Assembly (NCBI GenBank): GCA_037176845.1
Contig: JAYKXP010000006.1
Coordinates: 62,001-126,000, forward strand
Source of the DNA: Paramarasmius palmivorus
Taxonomy: Eukaryota > Basidiomycota > Agaricomycetes > Agaricales > Marasmiaceae
Reading direction: 5' to 3'
DNA length: 64,000 nt
The notes under the pieces are model-generated. The model worked only from the letters and a program-made list of their open reading frames with translations. It had not been told where the DNA came from and did not search any database. How positions within the stretch are numbered: the stretch's first letter is position 1; the number at the start of each line of letters is the position of its first letter. Made by a program: the position numbers and the translations under genes. Positions 48,570-59,236 of the stretch are shown piece by piece.

Positions 48570-50601
48570 TCAGTATGGAGAGATGAATGAAGATGCTGAC
48601 AAACTCACGTCGGAATCAACACTGCGAGCCTTGCGACCTTTCTTACCAAAGGTAAGCAATCCAAGGAAGAACAGCACCGCAAGCATAGCCAACGCCACAA
48701 AGAGAGTCAAACCAGCTCCCAAGAAGCCTGCACCAACTGGGCTGATTCGTTGGTGGACACTTCCTTGAGCTTGCGAGGCAGCTAACGCAAGTGCGCCACA
48801 GCCCCTGTCCTTTGAGTTATTGCATTCCGAGCACCACTGAGCCGTAGTGTTGATGGCAGCCGGCTATTCAAGAATCTTAACCAATGCCCAGTAGAAAAGC
48901 CCAAACTGCTCATTACCCACCTGTAGGTACTCGATAAAGGTAGACAGAGGGACATCTCCAGTAGCGTTTAAGAAGTTGTAGGTCTTGTACTCCAAATCGT
49001 CGGTGCCGTTCTTGAAGTTGAACCGGACAACGGGGGCACCTCCTGAAGAAGGCTGTCTGACTTCGAGAGCTACAGATGCGGCGTAATTGACTAGGAGAAT
49101 ATAACTAGATGTCAGATGACGAAGTTATGTCAATAGTAGCTTGACGAACCGATTCCCGCAAGTTGAGAGTTCGCCTCAGCGGCACCGGTCATGTTGAAGA
49201 AGGACAGGAATGGCTTGTATGAGACGACAAAATTGACAAACTTGAGCGGGACCGAACTGTTGGCGATAGACTCCAAGCTTTCAACAACCGAGGGGATCAT
49301 AGTTCGGAACGCAACTGACAATAAAGCTCAGCGACTGATCCGCAAAATAAAGCATAACGAGCATAAGCTTACTGTTTCCGGTGCCAGACAGCTCTGGGCT
49401 GCTGAATACACCGTACTCGTGCCAGTTCGCCAAAGCACGAGCTTGGGCGAGGAAGTCAGGTGGGAGGTTCTGGTGGAAGGCGGCGTCGTGGATGTTTTCC
49501 ACGTTCATGAAGTCAAAGATCTTGGGTCCAGATAAATTTGATCCTCTACGAGGCACAACCAGTGGCACTACTCACATTCCACTATAAGACATGTGTCAGT
49601 GTACGTTTCGGTAGCGTTTGCGCAATTCCGCACCATATTCTCCAAAGTAACGGCCCTACCGTCAAGATATCGAGGCAGTCCCTCGAGGAACGAGGCGCTT
49701 TCCGCTTTCTTTTGCTGGAATTCGGGTGATTGATAAAAGGCCTTGGTGGCCTGGTCGAATGTCTATAACAGAGACGTATGATAAGATCCAATGCAAAATT
49801 TGCGAACACGGGGGGAACGTACACCACACTTTGTCCAGCCTTCGAACGAGATATCATTATCGGGCTCCACAGTTTCAACTGTATGACCGTCACTGTTCAG
49901 CTCTCTAGCACTCAGCGGTGTAACTTACTGGGAAGGTACTGGGGATGTGATTTCATCAGGATTGAATTACTTCGAACCACAAAACAAGCATACCTGGTAT
50001 CCATTCAGCGGTCCTTCGACAACGGTTCCGTCTGCGAGGACTGTGGAGTAATTGTTGTTGGCCGGAAACAGTCCTTGAACTAAAGAAGCAGCCGAGTTCT
50101 AGAGACGCCTCAGTATCTGTTGCAAGATATCACGAAGACACCTACAGCAATGACACCACCTTCCCCTCCTGCATCTGCGCGAACTATACCACCATTGCAT
50201 TTCAGTATCCTTCAGGCTTCGCGACTCAAAGTAACATTCACATACCCATAACTTGATTCAAATCCACGATCGAGCTATTGACACCCGAGATCCATGAAGG
50301 CGAAGACGAATTGAGATACAGCCTTCTTAGATACTGTCCTAACTGGAAATGTTGAACCTGAAATTGTTTTCCGTGTCAATGATCATAAAAATCTTCTGCC
50401 AGCGATCGACTAACATTTCCGAGAGGAGTGATCTGTGTATTCGTGGGTGTGTAATCCTGGGGGTTTTGGTAGAAACCTGCAGGTAGATTATAACTTTTGA
50501 GCAGGAGTTCGATCAACTTAAAACAGGAACGACAACGCACCTTGTCGATCCCCATGACGGGCAAACATCAGCACACCTAAAACTTTGCTATCGTCGGACA
50601 T
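48570..50601 (-). CDS. Histidine-phosphatase-like membrane-anchored protein (acid phosphatase fold, second motif altered)
   Basis: Phosphoglycerate mutase-like fold. The first motif is intact: VLMFARHGDRQGFYQNP (RHG at residues about 15-17). Other family segments: VQHFQLGQYLRRLYLNSSSP, VMVRADAGGEGGVIANSAAS, YGVFSSPELSGTGN. Where acid phosphatases have an HD pair, this reads KFVNFVVSYKPFLSFFNMTG. Near the C-terminus a single membrane segment (LGAGLTLFVALAMLAVLFFLG) is followed by the basic GKKGRKARS. No signal peptide precedes the RHG motif although NxS/T sites occur. About eight exons. The last exon may read through to 48570 or use the donor GTGAGT near 48607. Probably not a conventional secreted phytase/acid phosphatase. 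Confidence 0.78.
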
Positions 50602-51819
50602 GATGGCGAAATTGAGGTCTGACCCAGGATAAGGCGGGAAGAAGGGGACGAATCATCATATACTGATGATGGTTCAATTTATAGAATTTCCGTTGGCCCG
50701 AATTCAGAAATTCGCCCAAACATCCGGAAGGCCGTGGTTATGTACTCATCTGCCAATCTACAGCGCTCAAGGTTCTCATCATTTCTGTGCACACATCAAG
50801 CCATGTACCACATGTGCAAGTGAAGATCCATAGAGCGAAGTTCTATATAGGGAGGTGTTTACTAAACGCTGGGTAGGCACACGAATACCAGGCGGACAGG
50901 AGCGGGAACGCCGAGTGCGGGACATATTCAACGCCATAACGTCCATAACACTACTTGCTCTTGGGCTAACATCTACTAGTACTCCCTAAGCCGCACTACC
51001 ACTAGTCTCGTCGAGTCAATTACCAGCTGTTTGCAAAGCATTCCGTTCACCCTACCACTTCACCATCCACGATTTCGAGCCGCTGAAAAGGTACACACTA
51101 AGAATGACAAGTGTAGAGAACACTGATTGAGTTATGTCTGATTGATATCCGGTGCGTGAACTGAAGCATAGGGACCATGATCAGTTGAGTTGTCATGCAT
51201 TGGAGGGGAAAGAACGGCGAACTAGACGATATCGGATATGTTAGTGTCCCCGGTTAGTCTCGACCGCGACACTCACTAGGGGTTGAGATTCACTCGGGTC
51301 ATTGGGGTCTTCAAGTGGTCTTCAGGTATCTAATGAACGTCAAATCATGTTACACCGAGTAGAAGTCCCAGATTGTCCACGGCTCGGAGTCTAGTGGACC
51401 ACCCTTGGGAGTAGCTTTCTCAGGCTACGTTGAAACAGCTAGAGATAGTGAATAGAGCATGCGAGACTGGCTTGAGGTCTGGAGATCTGAGGTCCAATGA
51501 ATAATAAATTTGTGAAGTTGGATGGGCACAAACCAGAATCAAACTAATAAATAGAACTTGTTGGCGACTGACTCTAGCGGTAACAGAGGGAAATGCCTGC
51601 GTCCCATTTGCGGAGTGCTTCCACACACACAATGAGGGCCGTGTAGTCGGGGAGGACTTGCGATGATGGCAGAGGAGATTCAGAGGAGGAGGAGAAGAGT
51701 CTGAGAGCAAAGGCAACACCCTAAATTACCCTAACCCTAAATCGACATTTTCGTCTTCAACCACCAATACCCGTGCTGAAGTCTTCTACCCTCGAGCGTT
51801 CCTCTATGCATTATACAAG
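50602..51819. other. Intergenic, 1.2 kb, with telomere-like repeats at its right end
   Basis: Promoter regions of the phosphatase-like gene (left) and the antiporter (right). A 99-residue minus frame at 51420 has no motif. CCCTAA repeats at 51719-51740. Confidence 0.45.
51719..51740 (+). promoter_or_regulatory. Interstitial telomere-like repeats (telo-box) upstream of antiporter
   Basis: CCCTAA occurs at 51719-51724, 51729-51734 and 51735-51740, that is, complement of the fungal TTAGGG unit, about 80-100 bp upstream of the antiporter start. Such boxes can bind Tbf1/Teb1-type Myb factors in fungi; here that is inference. Confidence 0.6.
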
Positions 51820-53262
51820 ATGCCAACATACGAAGCCCCAGAGATCCCGCTACTCTTAACAGTATCGTCGCTATTTTATTTTATGAATGTCGCAGAGGCG
51901 ATTTTCACCTACACCATCGAAGCAGGGCTTATTGGCTCACTCGCCATCGGAATCATTTATGGCCCAGAAGCGGCCAACATACTTCCAGAATACATTTCGG
52001 AGACATTACTATTGATGGGCTTCATTGGCTTGTTACTTCTGGTTTTCGAAGCTGGCATGTCCACCAATCTCTCATTGCTCTACCAGAATGTCGCCTTATC
52101 CCTCGTCACCGGAACAACTGGCATTATCGTACCCATAGCTTTGTCCATCATTCTCCTCCATTTTGGATATGGGTATACCGTGTTGCAGGGATTCGGAGCA
52201 GGTGCTGCTCTGAGCTCCACCTCTTTAGGAACGACACTGGCCTTGCTCAAACCGGAACTGCGACAGACCAGAATGGGAGTGGTTCTACTCAGTGCAGCAC
52301 TGTTTGACGATGTTGTCGGTTTGGTCATTGCTGCAGTCATTGCAGATCTGTCCGCTGCAGCCAGCGGAATCTCCTGGCAAGCCATTATTAGGCCTATCTT
52401 AGTCTCCGTCGCCTTCACAGTTGCGACAGCAGGACTCATTTGGGCTTTTCGACCACTCGCCTCTAGGCTTCCACCGGAGGCCAAGCGGTTCGTGTACCAG
52501 GGCAAATCCCAGGTTTTCATAATGATTTCCCTCTTGTGCGGAGTGGTCGCTGCTGCCAAGTACGCCGGAACGAGCGAGCTTTTTGGCGCATACCTTTGCG
52601 GAGTATTCGTTGCGCAAACATTCTATGCGATTCCAGATGCCGATAACAGCGCCACCGTCGGCGTTGATGCACGCAATGATGTTTCTTTGACGTTGAATAC
52701 TTCCGGCATCTACTCCCCACACCTTGCTTTCACGGTGTTCATTCAGCCACTTCTCCAATACATATTCTCCCCAATCTTCTTCGTATCCATTGGGATCTCC
52801 TTACCTATTCGTTCTCTGGGATCCATTGACGGCTCGTCTAGAGTCGTCTGGCGAGGATGGGTGTATTCTTTCCTTATGATGGTGGGCAAGTTTGTCGCCG
52901 GCCTTCCGTTCCTCATTTGGTCGGACAAGGATACAGGAAAGAGGTGGTTCTGCCTGAGCGCTGGGGAAAGGAACGCTGTCGAGCCAATACCATCGTTCAA
53001 CGCTACATCTCTCACACCATTGCAATCTGCCTTGCTGGTAGGAACGGCGATGGTTGCGAGAGGCGAGATCGCGTTGATTGTTGCTCAATTGGCTAGGCAT
53101 TTGCTGGTAGGAGATTATGGAAGTACGGAGGGTACTTCGGAAGCCTTTGCGGTGGTAATTTGGGCAATTCTTGTCAACACAGTCGGTGCTGCTACCGGGG
53201 TTGGGCTTGCACTGCGTAGGATGAACTCGAAGTTGGCATTGAATAGAGGTGGCAAGGAGTAA
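51820..53262 (+). CDS. CPA2-type Na+(K+)/H+ antiporter, intronless
   Basis: Membrane cation/proton exchanger of 480 residues in one exon. Around twelve hydrophobic segments: LIGSLAIGIIYGPEAANILP, LLLMGFIGLLLLVFEAGMS, GAGAALSSTSLGTTLALL, then the ion-site helix AALFDDVVGLVIAAVIADL with the Asp-Asp pair. SELFGAYLCGVFVAQTFY and IFSPIFFVSIGISLPI match the second inverted repeat, and GTAMVARGEIALIVAQLA carries the conserved Arg-Gly-Glu. The whole length fits the fungal Na_H_Exchanger family. Start at 51820 is the first Met. Lack of introns is unlike neighbouring genes and could mean retroposition, horizontal transfer or simple intron loss. Downstream lies a broken copy of its own 3' end. Confidence 0.92.
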   Translation: MPTYEAPEIPLLLTVSSLFYFMNVAEAIFTYTIEAGLIGSLAIGIIYGPEAANILPEYISETLLLMGFIGLLLLVFEAGMSTNLSLLYQNVALSLVTGTTGIIVPIALSIILLHFGYGYTVLQGFGAGAALSSTSLGTTLALLKPELRQTRMGVVLLSAALFDDVVGLVIAAVIADLSAAASGISWQAIIRPILVSVAFTVATAGLIWAFRPLASRLPPEAKRFVYQGKSQVFIMISLLCGVVAAAKYAGTSELFGAYLCGVFVAQTFYAIPDADNSATVGVDARNDVSLTLNTSGIYSPHLAFTVFIQPLLQYIFSPIFFVSIGISLPIRSLGSIDGSSRVVWRGWVYSFLMMVGKFVAGLPFLIWSDKDTGKRWFCLSAGERNAVEPIPSFNATSLTPLQSALLVGTAMVARGEIALIVAQLARHLLVGDYGSTEGTSEAFAVVIWAILVNTVGAATGVGLALRRMNSKLALNRGGKE

Positions 53263-53815
53263 AGTGATACTACCACTAATTGGGCGGGAATGTAAGGTCG
53301 GAGCAATCCTGTCTTAGAGGTCCATTTTTGATTAGTCGTGAAACAATCCTTTATAACGGGACGCTGGAGGAATTCACTTGTTATAAATTTTTGATGGGAT
53401 GATGGAAGTAAGAAAGGTACTTCGGAAGCTGGTAATTTGGGCAATTCTTGTCAACACAGTTGGTGCTGCTACCGAGGTTGGGGTCATGCTGCAACAGTAG
53501 GATGAACTTGAACAGGGAGTAAAGGCTGATGTCAATAGACAATTAACTTTTATATCTCACTTTTTCCTGTCTACATATGAACCACGTCCCGGACCGTCAC
53601 GTCTCCTTTATGGTGTGTAGCAGTTTTATTCTGTCCATAAAAGTAGTGTTCTGTGCGTGGATAAGTCTATATCTCAACTGGCCCTCCCTCAGACAGTTCA
53701 TTAATATACCTGTTCTTGTTGCCCAGCCCCTGTTGGGTGTCCAGTCATCAGTGCAACAAGTATGTAGGCTATATGATGTGCCATTGCCATTGTGGAGGTA
53801 ACATCGGGTATCCAG
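53263..53815. other. 3' region of antiporter and 3' side of HET gene
   Basis: Convergent gene ends. Holds the duplicated antiporter 3' end at about 53402-53524; otherwise no gene. Confidence 0.5.
53402..53524 (+). pseudogene. Tandem copy of the antiporter 3' end
   Basis: The copy resembles positions 53117-53262: ggtacttcggaagc, ggtaatttgggcaattcttg, tcaacacagt[t/c]ggtgctgctacc and gtaggatgaact are shared, in order and on the same strand. The copy lacks about eight bases (ctttgcgg in the original) and has several substitutions near its end (gtcatgctgcaacag in place of cttgcactgc), ending agggagtaaag. It cannot code for the antiporter alone: it is the last about 40 codons, frame-shifted. Confidence 0.85.
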
Positions 53816-56030
53816 TTAACCCACTAGTGTAGGCCTCAAACTGTCCATAGTACCCTCGACAGTCTGCCACCCCCCGGCGACGTGGGAGGGGTCAACTTGA
53901 AACTTTCCTGAAGCGACGAATTGGCACTTTAGCCATTTTCCATCCTTCAGAACAGGAGTACCATTCGTGGATGTGATGTGAACCACGGCAACTGGCTCTT
54001 CACGTTGGGTTGGCAGAATCCCTACACGAGTAAATAGAACAGCGTTCGTGGCCCTTTCTCCCACATAGCTATACGGCGAAATGTCAATTCGCACTCCCGA
54101 AACGGTCCTTTCTGTGCGAGCATTCAGAAAGGGAAGAGTTTGCAAAGTATCGCGATCAATTCCCACAGGCAAATGCTCTGAATAATCTGTTTCGTTCCGT
54201 GTTACATTGACAACAATAGGGTACTGATCCAGATCGACTGTAGGGAATTGGATGATGGAGAACAGGCCCTTTAATCCATGCTCATCGGCTGTCGCAAAGA
54301 GTGGGTCTAAAGGATCACTGCCCCAGAGTAGTTCACCGATAGAGGCAGGTGCCCACTCAAAACTTGGAACTTGCAGCCTCCGCGCACTCCAGCCGTATGT
54401 CGCAATATGACGCGGGAGCTTGGAGCACCGCATTAGAAGCAGGCGCATTCGTTCTTGTGCCGAAGGAATGCAAACCAGCTCTGCCACATTGATGCGAAGT
54501 AAACCGGCAATAGCAACTGTCTCGTCTTCGGGCCTGCTCGTTCTACGGTGTCGTAGAAGGGGTATGAGCTCGTTGTAAGTGCATTCCGGGGGGTCCACAG
54601 TGTCAGAAATGGGTAAGTATTCGAGTTTGTCGTCATTCTTAAGACGATGTTTGAGAAGGGGAATAACCTCTTTGGCAACTGAGTATGCGGGGCCATTGAA
54701 AGCTGTACAGCTGAGAACGCCATCCGATACCTCAAAGCAGAGTTCTCGAGCGAGCATTCCCTCTTGTAATGTCCAAATACGCTGCATCCATCCAGAAGTA
54801 GTGATTCGGAGCAGGGACTCTTCCTTGGGTGAAGAAAGAGTGCATTGACTACGAACACTTCCATCTATAACAAGGACCGCAGTAGCCAGCTTATAGGTTT
54901 CTGCCATGAGACCAATAGCCTGCCTCCGCGAAACTCGATGGCCAGGAACGCAGAGCGCATCGATCCAAAAGGCGCCATTCGGTATCAATTGGTGCGCTAG
55001 GCGAGAGATATGTTTAACCTGGCAAGTAGGAAGTCCTTCCTCTGTAGTGCTTCCCAACCCATCGGCCCAAACGTGCGATATGGCGATGTATGCCTGTTGA
55101 GAACCATCAATCACAGCCAGCTTTTTGCCATCGTAGACGACAACAGGAACTTTGCGTTGCGACTGCGAGAGTAGCTCGACTATATCTGAAAGCGAAGGTT
55201 TCACGAACTCGCATGAACAATGTGGATGTATGTGGAGGGGAGTATAATCTTCGGGGTCAACAAATTTGGATCGGTTTATCGTGGGCTCTGAAGCCGAGGC
55301 GTATGCGAGAAACGATATCCCTGCACCGAGAAGGCGCTCGATCTCCTCGCCGACCTCGGAAGACCACGACTGCTCGAGTTTTGCACGATAGAAGGTAATG
55401 ATGTCCTGGAGCATGGATGTGCTGTCAAGGAGATATATGGACGTGGTATCTTTGAAGCAGGCGCGCGCGCAAACGGCGATGGCATGTAATGTGGTGCCAA
55501 CAGCAAGGAAAAGGTCGGAGTCGGGGTGATGGTAATAATTACGATCCGGGAAATTTTCCTCGTCTACGATGGCGATAATACGTCTAAATGACTCGTGAAA
55601 GTTCTGCGAATGGGCCGAAGTAGGAACACCGTTATTGCAGACTCGACGTGCCCAAGGGATGATCAACCTCGACACGTCCTCCCCGGACAGAAATGGATTG
55701 CTGGTAGAATCGAAGCGAAGATAAGCTTCCGGAATTTTCAGTCCAGTGAAAGCTTCCAAGAGCTCGTGTAGGATATTCTGGATGTCGATTGTCGTGGGAG
55801 TGTCTTCGTGAGTAGGTATAGCAGGGAAGTATACGAATTCCGTGCCAATCCAACGCAAGTCGGCTAAGGAAGCGTCCTGGTCCACGTAAAGGTAACCTAG
55901 AGTGCTGGGTTTAGTCGAAGTGTGCTAAGAAAGACTTCTTTTTCCGCTCACCGTTCCAAATCTCAGCGTTTTTATCGTCGTTGAAACCCAAATCCACCCC
56001 CAGTACAACTCCGGTTTGCTCAACTTTCAT
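53816..56030 (-). CDS. HET-domain (heterokaryon incompatibility) protein
   Basis: Putative self/non-self recognition protein, about 719 residues, two exons. Exon 1 (high end 56030) reads MKVEQTGVVLGVDLGF and joins by donor GTGAGC at about 55951 to GYLYVDQDASLADLRW, which continues uninterrupted to 53816. The HET core spans residues about 270-430: AYIAISHVWADGLGS, FWIDALCVPGHRVSRRQAI, AVLVIDGSV, SGWMQRIWTLQEGMLA. The rest (GLKIPEAYLRF, HRRTSRPEDETVAIAGLL) is typical of basidiomycete HET proteins; no NACHT or ankyrin part. The start may lie further upstream if an additional exon exists (the frame is open for about 20 codons upstream, ending in TGA). Allelic incompatibility role is only inferred. 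Confidence 0.85.
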
Positions 56031-56602
56031 CGAGTAGCTATCTTCTAGAAGAACAAGTGCGGATCGACGGCTTCGGGGTTCTTCAAAACAGGTGATAGCT
56101 CATCGCATCCAAGCCATTCGTTTATAGAGAAAAGTAATTAGTTTGCTCATTATCTGACAATTAATTATAATTGTACCTACGAAGTGGGCCCTGTGCCTCA
56201 CAGCTAATGTGTTGTGCCTGGAGTGACAGCGTGCAGGAAGGGGAGGGGGAGGTAGGGAGGCTTGTAGTGACAGGTTACACATCGGTAGGGACAGAAAGAA
56301 TAGCCCGAACGTCTCAGGACACACCGTTGAGAGAGGAGGCTAAATGAAAGAATGAAAGCAAGCGGCGGTGGAAACATGACAGTTAAGCGCAAATTGACGT
56401 GAGAAATTTCGGGGGACAGCGTGATTGATTTCTTTGTCCAAGTGTACATGCTAATGTACATAGTGCTCTAATGAAAACCTAGCATGTACGTACGTAGAAG
56501 GTGGCATTAAACATGATAGGCGTAGAAAGAAGGGGATATTCAATCGTGACAAAAATTATCGTGTTTTACGGGAATGAAATGACTTCAATATCACCTCAGC
56601 CC
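56031..56602. other. Intergenic between HET start and BOR1 end
   Basis: 572 bp; promoter of the HET gene and 3' UTR of BOR1. No gene seen. Confidence 0.4.
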
Positions 56603-58781
56603 TCAGAGAGTACCGCCAACACTTTCCATGGTCTACAAATCATTCTCATCAGCTTCCATCAAGGTGGTCAGATGGCGCAAGGAACACATACAAATGGAGA
56701 GGCCGTTGGACCATCCAAAATAGCAAGCTCCTCAACTGTGAAAGGAAGGCGAGGAATCACCACGGTACGGATTGGTATCAAGAGCATGATGATGACGGGG
56801 AATCCGATGGCCGCTACATATGACCGGTGAGCTCCAATATCAGATAGATGGTATGGGACGTACCGATTGTCTGTGTAATCGCAAAAGTAGCTCCAAATCC
56901 CACAAGCTGTACAGCCAGGAACAAGTAAAGACTTGATTTGCGTACTCGTCGGAGGGGTTCCGTGGCAGGGACGTACTTCTTGTCTCTGATGATGTAGAAG
57001 AACCGCTGTGTAATGCCGTTGACACGAAGGGCATCGGCACCCATGAACCAGCTACATAGTTGGTTAGCCTTTCGCTGATACGTAGGAAATGGTTCAAGCA
57101 GCGACGCACAAAAGTCCGGCCAGAACACCTGCGCAAGAATGATTAGGTACTGAATACCAAGATTGATTGATGACACATACCTTTGGGGATCAAGTTAAGA
57201 ACGTGCAAAAATGGACCGGTGAGAAGAACCAAGCATAATGAGCCTTGTGCAAGGTTCGACACACGCTGTTCGACAACTCCGACGCGTTCTTCACGGTAAA
57301 CCGGTTTATAATCTGGATCATCTTCGGCTTTCTCCTTCTCTACTTTCGTATGTTTTGTGACGACAAGGGAAGTGGTATGAATCGGTGCCTGAGGGATGAG
57401 ACCATTTGGAGCGGGGACACCGATGAGACCAGAAATGAAAGTTGTCACTCCGAGTAGGAAGAAGTCCCAATGGAACCCAGGCGGCTTGCGGAGAGGGAAC
57501 TCGGAACCTTGTGCCATCAATGACTAGATTCGAAAGGTGAGTTTTTGCAACACTGATGAACGCAAAATAGACTCACGGAGACGTTATGGTCAAAGAAGAA
57601 CAGTATCCAAAGGACAATGCCGAATGGCAGGGCAATCCCAACCCATTTTGCCTCCAATTGCCAGAACCGAACAAGCCATTCCCTACCATTGGCGGGCTGA
57701 AATGCAGCTCCGACAGGAAGAGTTTCGGGATTTGCAGCGTTGAACCTTCCCCAGTATGCCATGGCTGAGCTGGCAATCAGGGATATCGGCATCCCGTAAT
57801 CTGCCAGGAATATGCGAACCTGGCGCCAGAAGAACGTCTTCTCGGAGAGGCTTTGGAACAGGAAGCATACGACGAGCATGAGGATAGCGAGAGTGATAGA
57901 GACGAATGCGCCTAGCATGTTACCAGACTCATCGGCCGCTTTGAGACCTCTAGTGATGACTTGTATACCATACTGAAGGTAGACCCAGGCAACGTAAAAT
58001 CCAAAGGTATCACAGGAGAAGAGGGTAACATATCGGAGGAAATTACACCCTTGCGTATGCTCCGTTAGCCGAATATGACTGAGAAGTAGGTGAAAACATA
58101 CGCACAGTTCAAGATCGCGGTAACCCAATGGATGATGGCGGCCCAGAGGTATACCCAGCCCATAAAGTGAAGATAGACTGGTGCATTTTCTGTGCCCTCA
58201 ATGATGTCGAAAATGGTCTTATTGAATACAGTAATTGGTCCTGGGAGGAAGCTCTTAACCCGTCTGCAAGGCAAACTGTGACATGGCTTACCAGTAACTC
58301 CGGCGATACACAAGGGCTGGGCACCAAAAACCGAAAAGATGAAGGCTGCCATGAACGATGAGATGAGAACCTCTGCGACACCATATTCTCTTGTTGTCTC
58401 TATGAGATCCAATGAAAATGCAATTCCGGGGAGTACGCTGTTCGATAGATAAGCATTGATTTCGAGGAGAAAGGGGACATTTTAAAAGGACTTGGCAAAG
58501 AAAATGAGAGCAGTGGCTGGCACGACACGATAGTTCCAAGCGTCGGTCCAATCGCTTGGATAATAAGGTGCACGAGCTCTAATGTCTAGGAGAATTCCGG
58601 AAGCAAGTCTAGAGAGCCAGTCCACGACAGGATTCTTCTTCTTGCGAGATGGTCCCAGTGTGACAGAGGTACTGGGGTGTCCTGAAGCAGGGTAGTGTGG
58701 GGTATCCGTTCCAGCTTCAGGGTTGAGAGCATTGGGACCCTCTTCAAGACGAGTCTCCTGGATGGGTTCTGCCTCGTACAT
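56603..58781 (-). CDS. BOR1: Anion (borate/bicarbonate) transporter, SLC4/Bor1 family
   Basis: Plasma-membrane anion exporter, about 600 residues, around ten exons. The hydrophilic N-terminus MYEAEPIQETRLEEGPNALN ends in NPVVDWLSRLASGILLDIRA, the start of the transporter fold. Membrane blocks: FSLDLIETTREYGVAEVLIS, FMAAFIFSVFGAQPLCIAGV (substrate-site half helix), TFGFYVAWVYLQYGIQVI, FHWDFFLLGVTTFISGLIG with VPAPNGLIPQAP (second half helix), LVLLTGPFLHVLNLIPKGVL, GADALRVNGITQRFFYII, AAIGFPVIIMLLIPIRTV. The last exon adds TMESVGGTL, stop at 56603. The PAPNGLIPQAPIHT block is diagnostic for SLC4/Bor. Divergent from the hydrolase gene. Confidence 0.92.
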
Positions 58782-59236
58782 GGGATATTATTTTGGATTA
58801 AAAGAGAAAAGAAAAGAGGGGAAACGAGAAATGAAGCTAGCACTCTGCTTCATTCACAAGTTGAGGGGAAAGATACAGAACTATTCGGTCGGCGAATCGT
58901 TAATATACAAAACCCCTGTGACAGTTTTTTTTTCTGCGGTTGACGTAATACGGACCACGGACCCGAGTCTCCACCCCACTTGTTCCCAAAGGTTGTCACA
59001 AAATTATAAGCTGTTACCACAGAATGACTCAAGCCAAGGTCATTTCACGCTATGAAAGTATATCATCATGTGGAAACCCCTTTGCGAGTAAGTGAAAGTA
59101 ATAACTTACTTGTCGAGGAAAAGACGGCACTTTGCGGCCCTGTCGGCAGGCAGATGCCGATGCTACCTTCCTAATCGGGAGCCTTGGCAGCGTGGTCGGT
59201 TTCGCGGTCTCGTGTTTTTGCTGTTCAACTTTCCTC
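58782..59236. other. Divergent promoter region BOR1/hydrolase
   Basis: 455 bp between two opposite starts. No gene seen. Confidence 0.45.

Noticed and set aside
55885..55885. HET gene starting at 55885
   Set aside because: The codon there is GTG, and a GT-AG intron joins it in phase to an upstream exon beginning with ATG at 56030.
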